A stretch of 64,000 nucleotides of DNA from Niabella aurantiaca DSM 17617 (GTDB taxonomy: Bacteria; Bacteroidota; Bacteroidia; Chitinophagales; Chitinophagaceae). Of this stretch, positions 1 to 8,961 are shown piece after piece (position 1 is the stretch's first letter; each line of letters opens with the position of its first letter). Below the pieces are notes generated by a model. That model was not told the DNA's origin and ran no database searches. It saw nothing but the letters and a program-made list of their open reading frames with translations. Both the position numbers and the translations under genes were made by a program. The DNA is taken from contig NZ_KB893643.1 of the NCBI RefSeq assembly GCF_000374125.1, forward strand, positions 317,645 through 381,644. Reading direction: 5' to 3'.

Positions 1-30
1 TTCTCGTATTTATTGTTATCTACTATATAT

Positions 31-1122
31 ATGAAACCAAAAACGCTAATAATTTATAATAAAATCTGGCCATATCGGGAAAAAATTTTTGAGTTGCTGA
101 ATGAGCAACTGGATTTGACCGTGGGTTTTAATGATCCTGCTTATGTAGGAAAAAAATTCAAATTCAAGACGATCTATTTACCGACAACTAATGTCGGGCC
201 TTTTGTTTTCCATAAAAACAACTTAAGAAGATTGTCTTCAAAATACGATGCAATAATTGGCTTATTTGATATTCACTGGATTTCCCTGATGACCCTCTCG
301 CTGCTTCCAAAAAGAAACTATTCTGTATCTTTCTGGGGCATTGGGGTACGCGCTTCCTACGAAAATAAGTTTGACTCCACTTCCAGGTGGGATAAATTAA
401 GATTTTTTTTCGCTAAAAGCGCTAATTCAGTGATCTTCTACAGTAGTTATCCCCTGACCAAGTACATCAACGGTGGTATTTCAAAAGAAAAATTGTTTGT
501 CGCAAATAATACCACTGAGGTGGCAATTCGCGATACAGACAATATGGAGAATAAAAAGAACTTTCTGTTTGTAGGCACTCTCTATCCACAAAAGGGCATC
601 GAAATATTGTTAGAAGCTTATTCTATTTTATTTAAAAAATATCAAACTCTGCCCGGGCTAAATATCATTGGCGATGGCCCTGAATTAAGTAAGATCAAGA
701 AATACATCGAAATGAATGGTCTTTCAAATGCAGTCACCTTACATGGCAGTATCTATGACCGGAATAGGATCGCTCAATACTATGATGAATCGATTGCGTG
801 CATTTCTCCGAATCAGGCAGGGCTCTCTGTTCTAAATTCCATGGGGAATGCCACTATTTTCTTAACATCAAAAGATGCGATTACAGGTGGCGAGATTTTT
901 AATATTTCCGATAAAGAAACAGGTTTGTTTTTTGATGGAACGGTTAATAGCCTGGTCGAAAAAATGGAATGGATCTTTCTAAATAAAGAAAAAGCATTAG
1001 AAATATGTCAGAATGCCAAAGTCTTTTATTTAGAAAACAGGCTGCCGCAAATGATGGCACAATCCATAGTGGACGCTGTTTTTTTTGCCTTACGAAAGAA
1101 TAAATCACATATAGCAAACTAA
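31..1122 (+). CDS. GT4-like glycosyltransferase of the polysaccharide cluster
   Basis: Probable cytoplasmic glycosyltransferase of 363 residues with a GT-B fold. The C-terminal half shows the usual GT4 landmarks: a nucleotide-binding strand followed by a lysine ([12 protein letters not shown]) and the GDGPE segment. The EX7E element of retaining GT4 enzymes is absent: the matching stretch reads [13 protein letters not shown], without the two glutamates, so donor binding must differ from the standard model or the enzyme belongs to a divergent subgroup. The reading frame opens at a TTG (13), but the ATG at 31 gives the more natural N-terminus ([10 protein letters not shown]). It is AT-rich and the first of an unbroken series of + strand sugar genes; the cluster probably starts upstream of the window. 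Acceptor and donor cannot be read from sequence. Confidence 0.75.
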   Translation: MKPKTLIIYNKIWPYREKIFELLNEQLDLTVGFNDPAYVGKKFKFKTIYLPTTNVGPFVFHKNNLRRLSSKYDAIIGLFDIHWISLMTLSLLPKRNYSVSFWGIGVRASYENKFDSTSRWDKLRFFFAKSANSVIFYSSYPLTKYINGGISKEKLFVANNTTEVAIRDTDNMENKKNFLFVGTLYPQKGIEILLEAYSILFKKYQTLPGLNIIGDGPELSKIKKYIEMNGLSNAVTLHGSIYDRNRIAQYYDESIACISPNQAGLSVLNSMGNATIFLTSKDAITGGEIFNISDKETGLFFDGTVNSLVEKMEWIFLNKEKALEICQNAKVFYLENRLPQMMAQSIVDAVFFALRKNKSHIAN

Positions 1123-1136
1123 ATTCAAAAAGAGCA

Positions 1137-1814
1137 ATGGACCTTATTTTAAACTTCTTTTCGTTGCATTCAATTTACATCAGGCTTCTCAATAGAAAAA
1201 TATCCCTGTTAAGCCTATTTGATCGCTATAGTAAGATAAGCGTTAATGCGCTAATTAATCGATTTGTTAAATTAAGAAAATGCACCGTAGACAGCTATAC
1301 TTATATCGGTGCCAATACTACGTTGTATAATGTTAAAGTGGGAAAGTTTTGTTCGATATCCGAAAATGTCAGAATGGGATTAGGCACTCACCCAACCAAC
1401 TTTTTCTCAACCTCACCTATTTTTTTTTCAAAAAAAAACGGAACCGGTTTGCAATGGAGAACCGATAATATCTATGATGATGAGGCCAAAGCATCAGAGA
1501 TCGGGAATGATGTATGGATCGGCGCAAACGTTTCCATCATGGGAGGTATTAAGATAGGAAACGGTGCAATAATCGGAGCCCATTCCCTGGTAACAAAGGA
1601 CGTGGAACCCTACGCGATAGTTGGCGGGGTTCCTGCCAAATTAATAAAGAAACGATTTGATGAACGCACAATTTTTGAATTAGAATCTTTAGATATATGG
1701 AACCAACATGAGGAAGTTTATAAAAAAAATATAAACCTGTTCGGAAGCCCCGTAACCAATGCAAAAATTCTTGAGTTAAGAAGTATAATAGAAAACAATG
1801 AAAATCAAAAATAA
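1137..1814 (+). CDS. Hexapeptide-repeat (left-handed beta-helix) acyltransferase
   Basis: Probable sugar O- or N-acetyltransferase of 225 residues, CatB/WcaF type. The central part carries imperfect hexapeptide repeats ([16 protein letters not shown], then [16 protein letters not shown]) and the terminal segment [13 protein letters not shown] typical of xenobiotic and polysaccharide acetyltransferases. A histidine of the acetyl-transfer type is plausible at GTHP in the loop after the first coils. It follows the preceding glycosyltransferase by 14 bp and overlaps the next gene by 17 bp, so it is co-transcribed and translationally coupled. Likely job: O-acetylation of a residue in the repeat unit. 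The substrate is not predictable. Confidence 0.8.
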   Translation: MDLILNFFSLHSIYIRLLNRKISLLSLFDRYSKISVNALINRFVKLRKCTVDSYTYIGANTTLYNVKVGKFCSISENVRMGLGTHPTNFFSTSPIFFSKKNGTGLQWRTDNIYDDEAKASEIGNDVWIGANVSIMGGIKIGNGAIIGAHSLVTKDVEPYAIVGGVPAKLIKKRFDERTIFELESLDIWNQHEEVYKKNINLFGSPVTNAKILELRSIIENNENQK

Positions 1815-2841
1815 GACCCTCCTCATCACCGGCGGAACCGGTTCGTTTGGAAATGCAGTAATGAACCGTTTTTTACACACGGAGCATTTTAAAGAAATAC
1901 GCATTTTCAGCCGCGATGAAAAAAAGCAGGATGACATGCGCAAGCGCTATAATCACCCCAAAATTAAGTTTTATTTAGGCGATGTACGTGATCGGGCCAG
2001 TGTGGAAACAGTAGTGAACGGTGTTGATTATATCTTTCATGCAGCCGCTCTGAAACAGGTACCTTCCTGTGAATTCTTTCCCCTGGAAGCTGTAAAGACC
2101 AATGTGCTGGGGACCGATAATGTGCTAAACGCAGCGGAAAAATACCAGGTCAAAAAAGTAGTGGTATTGAGCACCGATAAAGCCGCTTATCCGATCAATG
2201 CCATGGGTATGTCAAAGGCGCTGATGGAAAAAGTTACCGTAGCGCGCTCCCGGAACCTCGATGATTCAAAAACTGTATTTTGTGCCACCCGCTACGGGAA
2301 TGTAATGGCTTCCCGGGGCTCGGTGATCCCGCTATTCATCGACCAGATCAAAGCGGGCAAACCCCTTACCATTACCAACCCGGACATGACACGTTTTATG
2401 ATGACCCTCGAAGACGCTGTAGACCTGGTACTCTATGCTTTCGAAAACGGTAAACAAGGCGACCTGTTCGTGCAAAAAGCCCCGGGCGCCACCATTCAAA
2501 CCCTTGCAAAGGCATTACTGGAGATGTACCAGTCCGATAGTGAAATAAAGATCATTGGAACCCGGCATGGCGAAAAGATCTATGAGACCCTTGTGAACAG
2601 GGAAGACATGCTAAAAGCGAAAGATATGGGAGACTATTACCGCATTCCTGCAGATAACAGGGACCTGAACTATGAACAATATTTTTCGGAAGGAAATACG
2701 CGGGAAGCAGAAATTGAAGAATATCATTCTCATAATACCCGCCGCCTGGACATTGAAGGGATGAAGGAGTTGCTTAAAAAGCTCCCGGTTATCAGAGAAG
2801 ATATCTTAAAGGAACAAAATGTAATGCATTATCCTGTTTAA
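1798..2841 (+). CDS. capE: UDP-GlcNAc 4,6-dehydratase/5-epimerase, CapE/WbjB/FnlA type
   Basis: First step of UDP-N-acetyl-L-fucosamine synthesis: conversion of UDP-GlcNAc to a 4-keto-6-deoxy sugar with C5 inversion. The 347-residue protein begins with a Rossmann GGTGSFG motif and has [16 protein letters not shown], in which the SDR catalytic tyrosine is replaced by Met (MxxxK), the hallmark of the inverting CapE/FlaA1/PseB group. [13 protein letters not shown] and the C-terminal tail with EYHSHNT fit CapE-type enzymes. The next two genes encode the CapF-like reductase and CapG-like epimerase, which makes this assignment much firmer than for an isolated dehydratase. The start overlaps the previous stop by 17 bp. 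Confidence 0.88.
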   Translation: MKIKNKTLLITGGTGSFGNAVMNRFLHTEHFKEIRIFSRDEKKQDDMRKRYNHPKIKFYLGDVRDRASVETVVNGVDYIFHAAALKQVPSCEFFPLEAVKTNVLGTDNVLNAAEKYQVKKVVVLSTDKAAYPINAMGMSKALMEKVTVARSRNLDDSKTVFCATRYGNVMASRGSVIPLFIDQIKAGKPLTITNPDMTRFMMTLEDAVDLVLYAFENGKQGDLFVQKAPGATIQTLAKALLEMYQSDSEIKIIGTRHGEKIYETLVNREDMLKAKDMGDYYRIPADNRDLNYEQYFSEGNTREAEIEEYHSHNTRRLDIEGMKELLKKLPVIREDILKEQNVMHYPV

Positions 2842-2874
2842 ATGCTCTCTTTTCTAATTCCAAAATCAAAATCA

Positions 2875-3993
2875 ATGAAAAAGATAGGCATTACCGGGCA
2901 GGAAGGGTTTATAGGAAAACATCTGTACAATACATTATCCCTTCAGAAAGAGGCATTCGAACTCGTTCCGTTTTCCAAGGAATACTTCGGCAACAATCAG
3001 CAATTGGATGCCTTTGTATCTCAATGCGATGTTATTGTTCATCTTGCGGCTATGAACCGCCATGAAAGCCAGGAATACATTTATGAAACCAATGTGAATT
3101 TGGTACGCTCATTAATAGCCGCTTTTGAGCGCACGCAATCAAAATGTCATGTTCTTTTTTCTTCATCCTCCCAGGAAGAGAAGGAGAACCGGTATGGACA
3201 ATCCAAAAAGGAAGGACGTCAATTATTAGCACATTGGGCAGAGCGCAACAACGCACCGCTCACAGGAATGATCATTCCCAATGTATTTGGCCCTTTTGGA
3301 AAACCTTTCTACAATTCGGTGGTCGCAACCTTTTGCCACCAGGTCGCAAGAAACGAATCCCCTCAAATTCACGTAGACGGGAATATAAAACTGATCTATG
3401 TAGGAGAACTCGTTGAAGAGATCATAAAAAAGATCAGAACCGGCATTTTTGAGCCCGACTGCGTAGTACCTCATACAGCAGAAGTAAACGTGTCACAGAT
3501 CCTCGAATTGCTCGAAGGATTTAAAGCAACCTATCAGGAGAACGGGACCATTCCCGATCTCAAAAACAGGTTCGAGCTGGATCTGTTCAATACATATCGC
3601 TGTTACATGGATATACAAAATCATTTCCCGGTACATTTTACCCAACATGCTGATCCCCGGGGAACATTTGTTGAACTCATACGGTTAAACACCGGCGGGC
3701 AGGTTTCCTTTTCAACTACCGTTCCGGGTGTCACCAGGGGCAATCATTTTCATACAAGAAAAATCGAACGCTTTGCAGTGATCAAAGGGAATGCACTGAT
3801 CCAGCTCCGAAAGATCGGCACCACCGAAGTCCTTGAATTCCGGGTTTCCGGCGATCAGCCGGGTTATGTGGACATGCCTGTTTGGTACACGCACAATATA
3901 AAAAATATCGGTGAAGACGATTTGTACACGGTTTTCTGGATCAATGAATTTTATAACCCGGAGGATCCCGATACCTTCTTTGAAAATGTGTAA
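2875..3993 (+). CDS. capF: CapF/WbjC/FnlB-type bifunctional reductase with C-terminal cupin
   Basis: Second step of UDP-L-FucNAc synthesis. The N-terminal ~240 residues are an extended SDR domain (GITGQEGFIGKH near the start, SSSSQ, and YGQSKKEGR with YxxxK), expected to reduce the 4-keto sugar with NADPH. The C-terminal ~120 residues form a cupin (GNHFHTRK metal-ligand segment, ending in DPDTFFENV), known in CapF to catalyse C3 epimerisation. The frame is open from an ATG at 2842, directly after the CapE stop; the ATG at 2875 (MKKIGITG) matches the family start better and is used here. It is followed by the CapG-like gene. Confidence 0.88.
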   Translation: MKKIGITGQEGFIGKHLYNTLSLQKEAFELVPFSKEYFGNNQQLDAFVSQCDVIVHLAAMNRHESQEYIYETNVNLVRSLIAAFERTQSKCHVLFSSSSQEEKENRYGQSKKEGRQLLAHWAERNNAPLTGMIIPNVFGPFGKPFYNSVVATFCHQVARNESPQIHVDGNIKLIYVGELVEEIIKKIRTGIFEPDCVVPHTAEVNVSQILELLEGFKATYQENGTIPDLKNRFELDLFNTYRCYMDIQNHFPVHFTQHADPRGTFVELIRLNTGGQVSFSTTVPGVTRGNHFHTRKIERFAVIKGNALIQLRKIGTTEVLEFRVSGDQPGYVDMPVWYTHNIKNIGEDDLYTVFWINEFYNPEDPDTFFENV

Positions 3994-4045
3994 ATTTGCA
4001 GCACCTCATTATGTAGAACCCGAACCATCCAAAAAAAGCAATTCA

Positions 4046-5182
4046 ATGAACCGATTAAAAGTGATGACCGTAGTGGGTACCCGCCCGGAAATCATCCGGC
4101 TTTCCCGGGTGTTGGCAGCGTTAGACCAGTCTGTAGCTATAGAGCATATATTGGTGCACACCGGTCAGAATTATGACTATGAACTCAATGAAATTTTCTT
4201 CAATGATCTGGGCATCCGTAAACCAGATCATTTCTTAAATGCAGCGGGAAGCAATGCGACAGAAACCGTTGGCAATATCCTGATCAAGATAGACCCACTG
4301 CTGGAATCGGTCCGACCGGATGCCTTTTTGGTGTTAGGCGATACCAACAGTTGCCTGTGCGCCTTGCCGGCCAAAAAAAGAAAAATTCCTGTTTTTCACA
4401 TGGAGGCCGGCAACCGCTGCTTTGATCAGCGGGTACCGGAAGAAACCAACCGGAAGATTGTGGATCATATAGCAGACATAAACCTTACTTATAGCAGTAT
4501 TGCCAGGGAATACCTGTTACGCGAGGGGCTTTTGCCCGATCGTATCATCAAAACAGGCTCCCCCATGTTCGAGGTACTGCATCACTATTTACCGTTGATC
4601 CGGAAATCGGATGTTTTGAATCGCCTTGACCTCGCTGAGGAAAAATACTTTGTCGTTTCTGCTCACCGGGAAGAAAACATAAATTCAGAGAAGAACTTCA
4701 AACACCTGATGGATTCTTTAAATGCCATAGCTATCAAATACCGGTATCCGGTCATTGTTTCTACGCATCCGAGGACAAGGAATATGATTGAAAAGACGCA
4801 GGCAGCCGTAGCACCCGAAATCCGGCTCTTAAAGCCATTGGGATTTCATGATTACAATAATCTTCAAATGCATTCTGCTGCCGTTTTATCAGATTCTGGC
4901 ACCATTTCTGAAGAGTCTTCCATTCTGAATTTCAGGGCATTGAATATCCGTGAAGCGCATGAGCGCCCGGAAGCGATGGAAGAAAGTTCTGTTATGATGG
5001 CAGGCCTGCAGCCCGAAAGGATTTTACAGGGCCTGGCACAATTAGAGCAGCAACAGGTTGGCGACAACCGAAATTTCAGATTGGTACCCGACTATTCCAT
5101 GCCCAACGTATCACAAAAAGTTGTACGGATAATAATAAGCTATACCGATTATATAAACCGGGTAGTCTGGAGCAAATTATAA
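4046..5182 (+). CDS. capG: UDP-N-acetylglucosamine 2-epimerase family, CapG/WbjD/FnlC
   Basis: Third step of UDP-L-FucNAc synthesis: C2 epimerisation to UDP-N-acetyl-L-fucosamine. The 378-residue protein shows the WecB-type landmarks in order: GTRPEIIRLS at the N-terminus, VLGDTNSCL, MEAGNRCFDQRVPEETNRK with the two conserved glutamates, VSAHREENI with the active-site histidine, and DSGTISEESS for nucleotide binding. The frame can be extended to 3911, but that would overlap CapF by over 80 bp; the ATG at 4046 starts exactly where family homology starts. With capE and capF it forms a complete pathway set. Confidence 0.88.
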   Translation: MNRLKVMTVVGTRPEIIRLSRVLAALDQSVAIEHILVHTGQNYDYELNEIFFNDLGIRKPDHFLNAAGSNATETVGNILIKIDPLLESVRPDAFLVLGDTNSCLCALPAKKRKIPVFHMEAGNRCFDQRVPEETNRKIVDHIADINLTYSSIAREYLLREGLLPDRIIKTGSPMFEVLHHYLPLIRKSDVLNRLDLAEEKYFVVSAHREENINSEKNFKHLMDSLNAIAIKYRYPVIVSTHPRTRNMIEKTQAAVAPEIRLLKPLGFHDYNNLQMHSAAVLSDSGTISEESSILNFRALNIREAHERPEAMEESSVMMAGLQPERILQGLAQLEQQQVGDNRNFRLVPDYSMPNVSQKVVRIIISYTDYINRVVWSKL

Positions 5183-5192
5183 AAGAACATTA

Positions 5193-5975
5193 ATGAAAAT
5201 AGTGATCATCACGCAGGAAGATTCCTTTGTTATTCCCCGGAATATCGAGAAACTGATCAAACTCGATTTCGTTAAAATAATAAAGATCATTGACGTCGAT
5301 TCTCCGCAAAGCCTTGTGAATCGAAAAGATCTATTCATCAGAGGATTTGGTCTGTATCAATCTGCGAAAATGGGCTTCCGTGTAATTTCGAATAAACTAA
5401 TCAATATTATAGACGCCGTTTTTAACTACCGGTTGCCTTTAAACCCAAGAAGTCTGAGATCCGTAGCTCAAAAGCATAAGATCCCTTATCAGCAAATAGG
5501 GAATCCAAACGAAAAAAGATTTATAGAAGAGCTGGCAGCGTTGGCACCGGACCTCATAGTGTCCTACTCCGCCCCCCTTATCTTTAAAAAAGAGTTACTA
5601 ACCCTCCCGGAAAAAGGCTGTATCAACCTGCATTGCTCGCATTTACCTGATTATGCGGGCGTCATGCCCAGTTTTTGGACCCTCTACAACAAAGAAAAGA
5701 CAACCGGGGTTTCCGTGCATTATATGGATTCTAAAATTGATAATGGTAAAATATTAGGACAAAAAAAAGTAGAAATTTTCCCCGGCGAAACCATGTTCCA
5801 GTTAATCGAAAAAACCAAGAATATCGGGGGAGACGTTATGTGTGAGGTGTTGAGGAATATCAACAGTGACACGGTGATCGAAAAGGACAATGAAGTGGAC
5901 CGTAATAAATACTTTTCATGGCCCACAGTAGAAAATTTTAAAGATTTTAGAAACAGGGGTGGTCGCCTGATATAA
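5193..5975 (+). CDS. Formyltransferase-fold protein (Met-tRNA/sugar formyltransferase family)
   Basis: 260-residue protein with the catalytic core of the formyl_trans_N family: INLHCSHLPDYAG contains the catalytic Asn and His, and DSKIDNGKIL supplies the Asp of the Asn-His-Asp triad. It lacks the C-terminal tRNA-binding domain of methionyl-tRNA formyltransferase, and it sits between UDP-FucNAc synthesis genes and a polysaccharide deacetylase. An N-formyltransferase acting on an amino sugar is therefore the best guess, with N10-formyl-THF as donor. The first ~90 residues diverge from the textbook family and no close subfamily is recognised. It starts 10 bp after capG and is clearly part of the same operon. 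Confidence 0.75.
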   Translation: MKIVIITQEDSFVIPRNIEKLIKLDFVKIIKIIDVDSPQSLVNRKDLFIRGFGLYQSAKMGFRVISNKLINIIDAVFNYRLPLNPRSLRSVAQKHKIPYQQIGNPNEKRFIEELAALAPDLIVSYSAPLIFKKELLTLPEKGCINLHCSHLPDYAGVMPSFWTLYNKEKTTGVSVHYMDSKIDNGKILGQKKVEIFPGETMFQLIEKTKNIGGDVMCEVLRNINSDTVIEKDNEVDRNKYFSWPTVENFKDFRNRGGRLI

Positions 5976-6004
5976 ATATAGGTTTCATCAAAGACAATAA
6001 GAAA

Positions 6005-6856
6005 ATGCATAAAAAATATGCTGTTTTAGGAATGGATATTGAAGATTGGTACCATTTAGACTATTTTGATAAAGAAAAATGCGACCAATCAGAAAGTACC
6101 CTTGACGGGATTAGCATTTATCTGGATATTTTAGATACCTATAATATCAAAACAACTTTTTTTGTTGTTGGTGAGCTTGTAGAAAAACTCAAAGGCACTT
6201 TAAAACAGATCATCAATCAGGGGCATGAAATAGCGCTACATTCTCATTCTCATAGAAGACCCTTAACAATGTCTATCGAAGAATACAAGCAAGACACCGG
6301 CAAAAACATCAGGGAAATTCGCGATCTCCTCGGCTACAATGCCATAGGCTATCGCGCTCCCTGTTTTAGCATGGATAGAGAACGCCTGGAAATCCTGGAA
6401 GATCTGAATTTACATTACGACGCCAGTCATATTAAATTTTCCGATCATAAATTATATGGCCATTTAGATCTGACCGGTTTCACGCCGGTCAGAAATGACA
6501 TTCTGAAAAGAAACGATTTTTTTGAATTCGAAACCAGCACGTTGCCGCTAAAGAACAAAAACATCCCCATTTCAGGAGGAGGTTATTTGCGGATTTTTCC
6601 ATGGATACTCACAAAATACCTTCTTAACAAATATGTAAAACTGAATAAAAATTACTTTTTCTACATTCACCCCTTCGAGTTCTCTAAAAACTACAACATC
6701 AAAACACCCTCAGGAACTTCCTTTGCAACGAATCTGCGATTCAGATTAGGTCGAAAATCAGTGGAAAAGAAAATGCATCGGCTCATACAACTGCTAAAAG
6801 AACGTCAATATGAATTTGTACGTTTTGAAGATTTAGTAAACAAACAAGGCGCATGA
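6005..6856 (+). CDS. NodB-domain polysaccharide deacetylase
   Basis: Probable metal-dependent carbohydrate esterase (CE4 type) of 283 residues, resembling the DUF3473-containing deacetylases found beside exosortase and polysaccharide clusters. Motifs: GMDIEDWYH at the N-terminus (catalytic Asp and metal-binding Asp), ALHSHSHRRP giving the HxxxH metal ligands, and YRAPCFSM (RxPxxS). There is no signal peptide, so it probably acts on cytoplasmic lipid-linked or nucleotide-linked sugar. A free amino group produced here could be the target of the formyltransferase-like enzyme just upstream; that link is inference. Confidence 0.82.
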   Translation: MHKKYAVLGMDIEDWYHLDYFDKEKCDQSESTLDGISIYLDILDTYNIKTTFFVVGELVEKLKGTLKQIINQGHEIALHSHSHRRPLTMSIEEYKQDTGKNIREIRDLLGYNAIGYRAPCFSMDRERLEILEDLNLHYDASHIKFSDHKLYGHLDLTGFTPVRNDILKRNDFFEFETSTLPLKNKNIPISGGGYLRIFPWILTKYLLNKYVKLNKNYFFYIHPFEFSKNYNIKTPSGTSFATNLRFRLGRKSVEKKMHRLIQLLKERQYEFVRFEDLVNKQGA

Positions 6857-6857
6857 A

Positions 6858-8063
6858 ATGGATATAAAACGACAAAAGTTATGGGTTTTTTCGGAGCTCT
6901 TTTTTCCAGAAGAGACATCCACCGCATATATCTTAACGAAAATAAGCGAGAAGCTTTCTCAAAAATATGACGTGGAGGTAATTTGCACGTATCCTTCATA
7001 CGACAACTTCAATAAAAGATTAACCTTACAAAACAACAATATAAAAGTAACAAGGATTAAAAGCTTCAAAGGAAATAAAAACAATAATATACATCGTATT
7101 TTAAAGTTCGGTTATCTTTCAATAGCCTTCGCCATTCACCTTGCGACGAAAGTAAAAAAGAAAGATCATGTTTTTACGGTAACAAATCCCGCTCCTTTCC
7201 TGATCTTGGCGGCCATTATAAAAACCATAAAAAAATTCCGGCTGACCATACTTGTACATGACGTTTTCCCGGAAAATACGATCCCGGCCTCTTACATGAA
7301 TCCGAAATCAATCGTTTATAAACTATTAAAAGTCATTTTTACCAAAGCATATTCCAAATATGATACGATCATTGTATTGGGGAGAGATATGCTGGAGCTC
7401 TTTAGAAAAAAACTCACCCACTACAAAAAACAGCCGCATGTAGTTGTTATAGAAAACTGGGCAGACACCGAGCATATTTCGCCGCAAGCTTCAAATTCGA
7501 AATCGGCAGCAGCTGAGGACAAAATAGTTTTTCAGTTTGCGGGAAACCTCGGAGCCATTCAGGGGCTCGATTATCTTTTCTCAGTGATCTCAAAAATAAC
7601 CAACGATCACCTACTGTTCGCTTTTATCGGCAATGGCAAACTCAAAGAACCTTTAGAAACTATGGCAAAGGAACAGGGGCTTAAGAATATCATCTTTAAA
7701 CCGCCCTTCAAAAGAGTGGAGCAAAATGAGGTCTTAAATAGTTGCGATATCGGGATCGTTTCTCTTTCCAAAGGGATGCAGGGTCTGGGAGTTCCCTCGA
7801 AAACTTATAACATTTTATCAGCTGGAAAACCAATATTATTTATTGGCGATAAGGAATCTGAAATCAGTCTTTTAGTCAAAGAACACAATATCGGCTATTC
7901 CTTTGGCTATATGGAAGAAGAAGAGCTTATTCATTTTCTGAACGCCTTAAACCCGGAAATAGCCCGGAAGCATTTCCAGGAAAAAGGTCAAAAGGCGCGA
8001 TGTATTGCAAAAACATTATACTCGGAGGAGTCTATTTTAACAAAATATCTTGAGTTAATATGA
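6858..8063 (+). CDS. GT4 glycosyltransferase, WbuB-like (candidate L-FucNAc transferase)
   Basis: 401-residue GT-B glycosyltransferase. The N-terminus (LWVFSELFFPEETSTAYIL) and the segment GLGVPSKTYNILSAGKP are characteristic of the WbuB/WcaI-like group, several members of which are annotated as L-fucosamine transferases. Since the same cluster makes UDP-L-FucNAc, transfer of that sugar is a reasonable role, but it is inferred from context. The donor-binding FQFAGNLGAIQGLDYL segment is intact. It begins 1 bp after the deacetylase stop and overlaps the next gene by 4 bp (ATGA). Confidence 0.8.
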   Translation: MDIKRQKLWVFSELFFPEETSTAYILTKISEKLSQKYDVEVICTYPSYDNFNKRLTLQNNNIKVTRIKSFKGNKNNNIHRILKFGYLSIAFAIHLATKVKKKDHVFTVTNPAPFLILAAIIKTIKKFRLTILVHDVFPENTIPASYMNPKSIVYKLLKVIFTKAYSKYDTIIVLGRDMLELFRKKLTHYKKQPHVVVIENWADTEHISPQASNSKSAAAEDKIVFQFAGNLGAIQGLDYLFSVISKITNDHLLFAFIGNGKLKEPLETMAKEQGLKNIIFKPPFKRVEQNEVLNSCDIGIVSLSKGMQGLGVPSKTYNILSAGKPILFIGDKESEISLLVKEHNIGYSFGYMEEEELIHFLNALNPEIARKHFQEKGQKARCIAKTLYSEESILTKYLELI

Positions 8064-8959
8064 AAGTGGCCATTTTAGGTGCAAGCGGTTATATAGGAAA
8101 GGCGCTCAGTCTTCTTTTAAACCATCAATATCAGGTATATCCGATAGATCGCAGATCAGCCATCGATCTTAAGGACCACGACTTTGATATGATCATCAAT
8201 TGTATTGGAAGGACTCCGGATAAAAAGGATTTCTCATTCCAGGAGTACAAAGAGGCGAACTATGATATTCTAAAAAAAGTACTTCCGGATTTCATGAATT
8301 CAAAATGCAAAGCATTCATCCAGTTCAGCAGCATTTCTGCCGTCGAAGAGGAATCAAGCCTGACGGAGGTGACCGAAGAAACACCCTGCACCCCCACTAC
8401 TGACTATGGAAAAACGAAACGTATGGGAGAGGAATATCTATTGGCTTATCCGATAACCACCGGAAAAAAAATCATCATCCTGCGCCCCGCACGCATACAT
8501 GGACCCGGGGAACGCGGGACCATTTATAAACTTTTTAAATTTATAGTTAAGGGAATTCCCTACCCCTTTGGAAAGTTTTCTAATAAAAGAAGTTTCTTAT
8601 CAATAGACAATCTGTATTTCCTGATTCAATCTATAATCGAAAATCACACCAGGCTCGAAACAGGCATATACAATATAGCAGACGACGAAGCGCTTTCCAC
8701 CGCTGATATCATTCGATGTATTGAAAGAAAAACAGGAAGAAAAAAAACGATATTAAATATTCCTAAAAAGGTAATTTTCTTAATTGGTTCCGTAGGCAAT
8801 ATCCTACACCTGCCCATCAATAAGACTACAATTGCTAAACTGACCTCAACACGTATCATCTCAAACAATAAAATTAAAAATTCTTTGGGAGTGAAGAAAT
8901 TACCGTTCACGGCCGAAGAAGGGCTGATAAAAACAATAACAAGCTTTAATACCCCCTAA
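8060..8959 (+). CDS. NAD-dependent epimerase/dehydratase (extended SDR)
   Basis: 299-residue nucleotide-sugar SDR. The NAD-binding motif GASGYIG is at the N-terminus; SSISAVEEE provides the catalytic Ser region and DYGKTKRMGEEY the YxxxK pair. RPARIHGPGERG and a short substrate-binding C-terminus fit GalE/RmlD-like epimerase-reductases, for example those acting on undecaprenyl-linked or UDP-linked 4-keto sugars. It overlaps the preceding glycosyltransferase by 4 bp. The exact sugar is not predictable. Base composition is AT-rich like the neighbouring 5.2-9 kb segment. Confidence 0.78.
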   Translation: MKVAILGASGYIGKALSLLLNHQYQVYPIDRRSAIDLKDHDFDMIINCIGRTPDKKDFSFQEYKEANYDILKKVLPDFMNSKCKAFIQFSSISAVEEESSLTEVTEETPCTPTTDYGKTKRMGEEYLLAYPITTGKKIIILRPARIHGPGERGTIYKLFKFIVKGIPYPFGKFSNKRSFLSIDNLYFLIQSIIENHTRLETGIYNIADDEALSTADIIRCIERKTGRKKTILNIPKKVIFLIGSVGNILHLPINKTTIAKLTSTRIISNNKIKNSLGVKKLPFTAEEGLIKTITSFNTP

Positions 8960-8961
8960 AC

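Noticed and set aside
3144-3416. Open frame of 90 codons inside capF on the same strand
   Set aside because: It lies wholly within a well-supported gene, has no recognisable domain and the low-complexity composition of a shadow frame.
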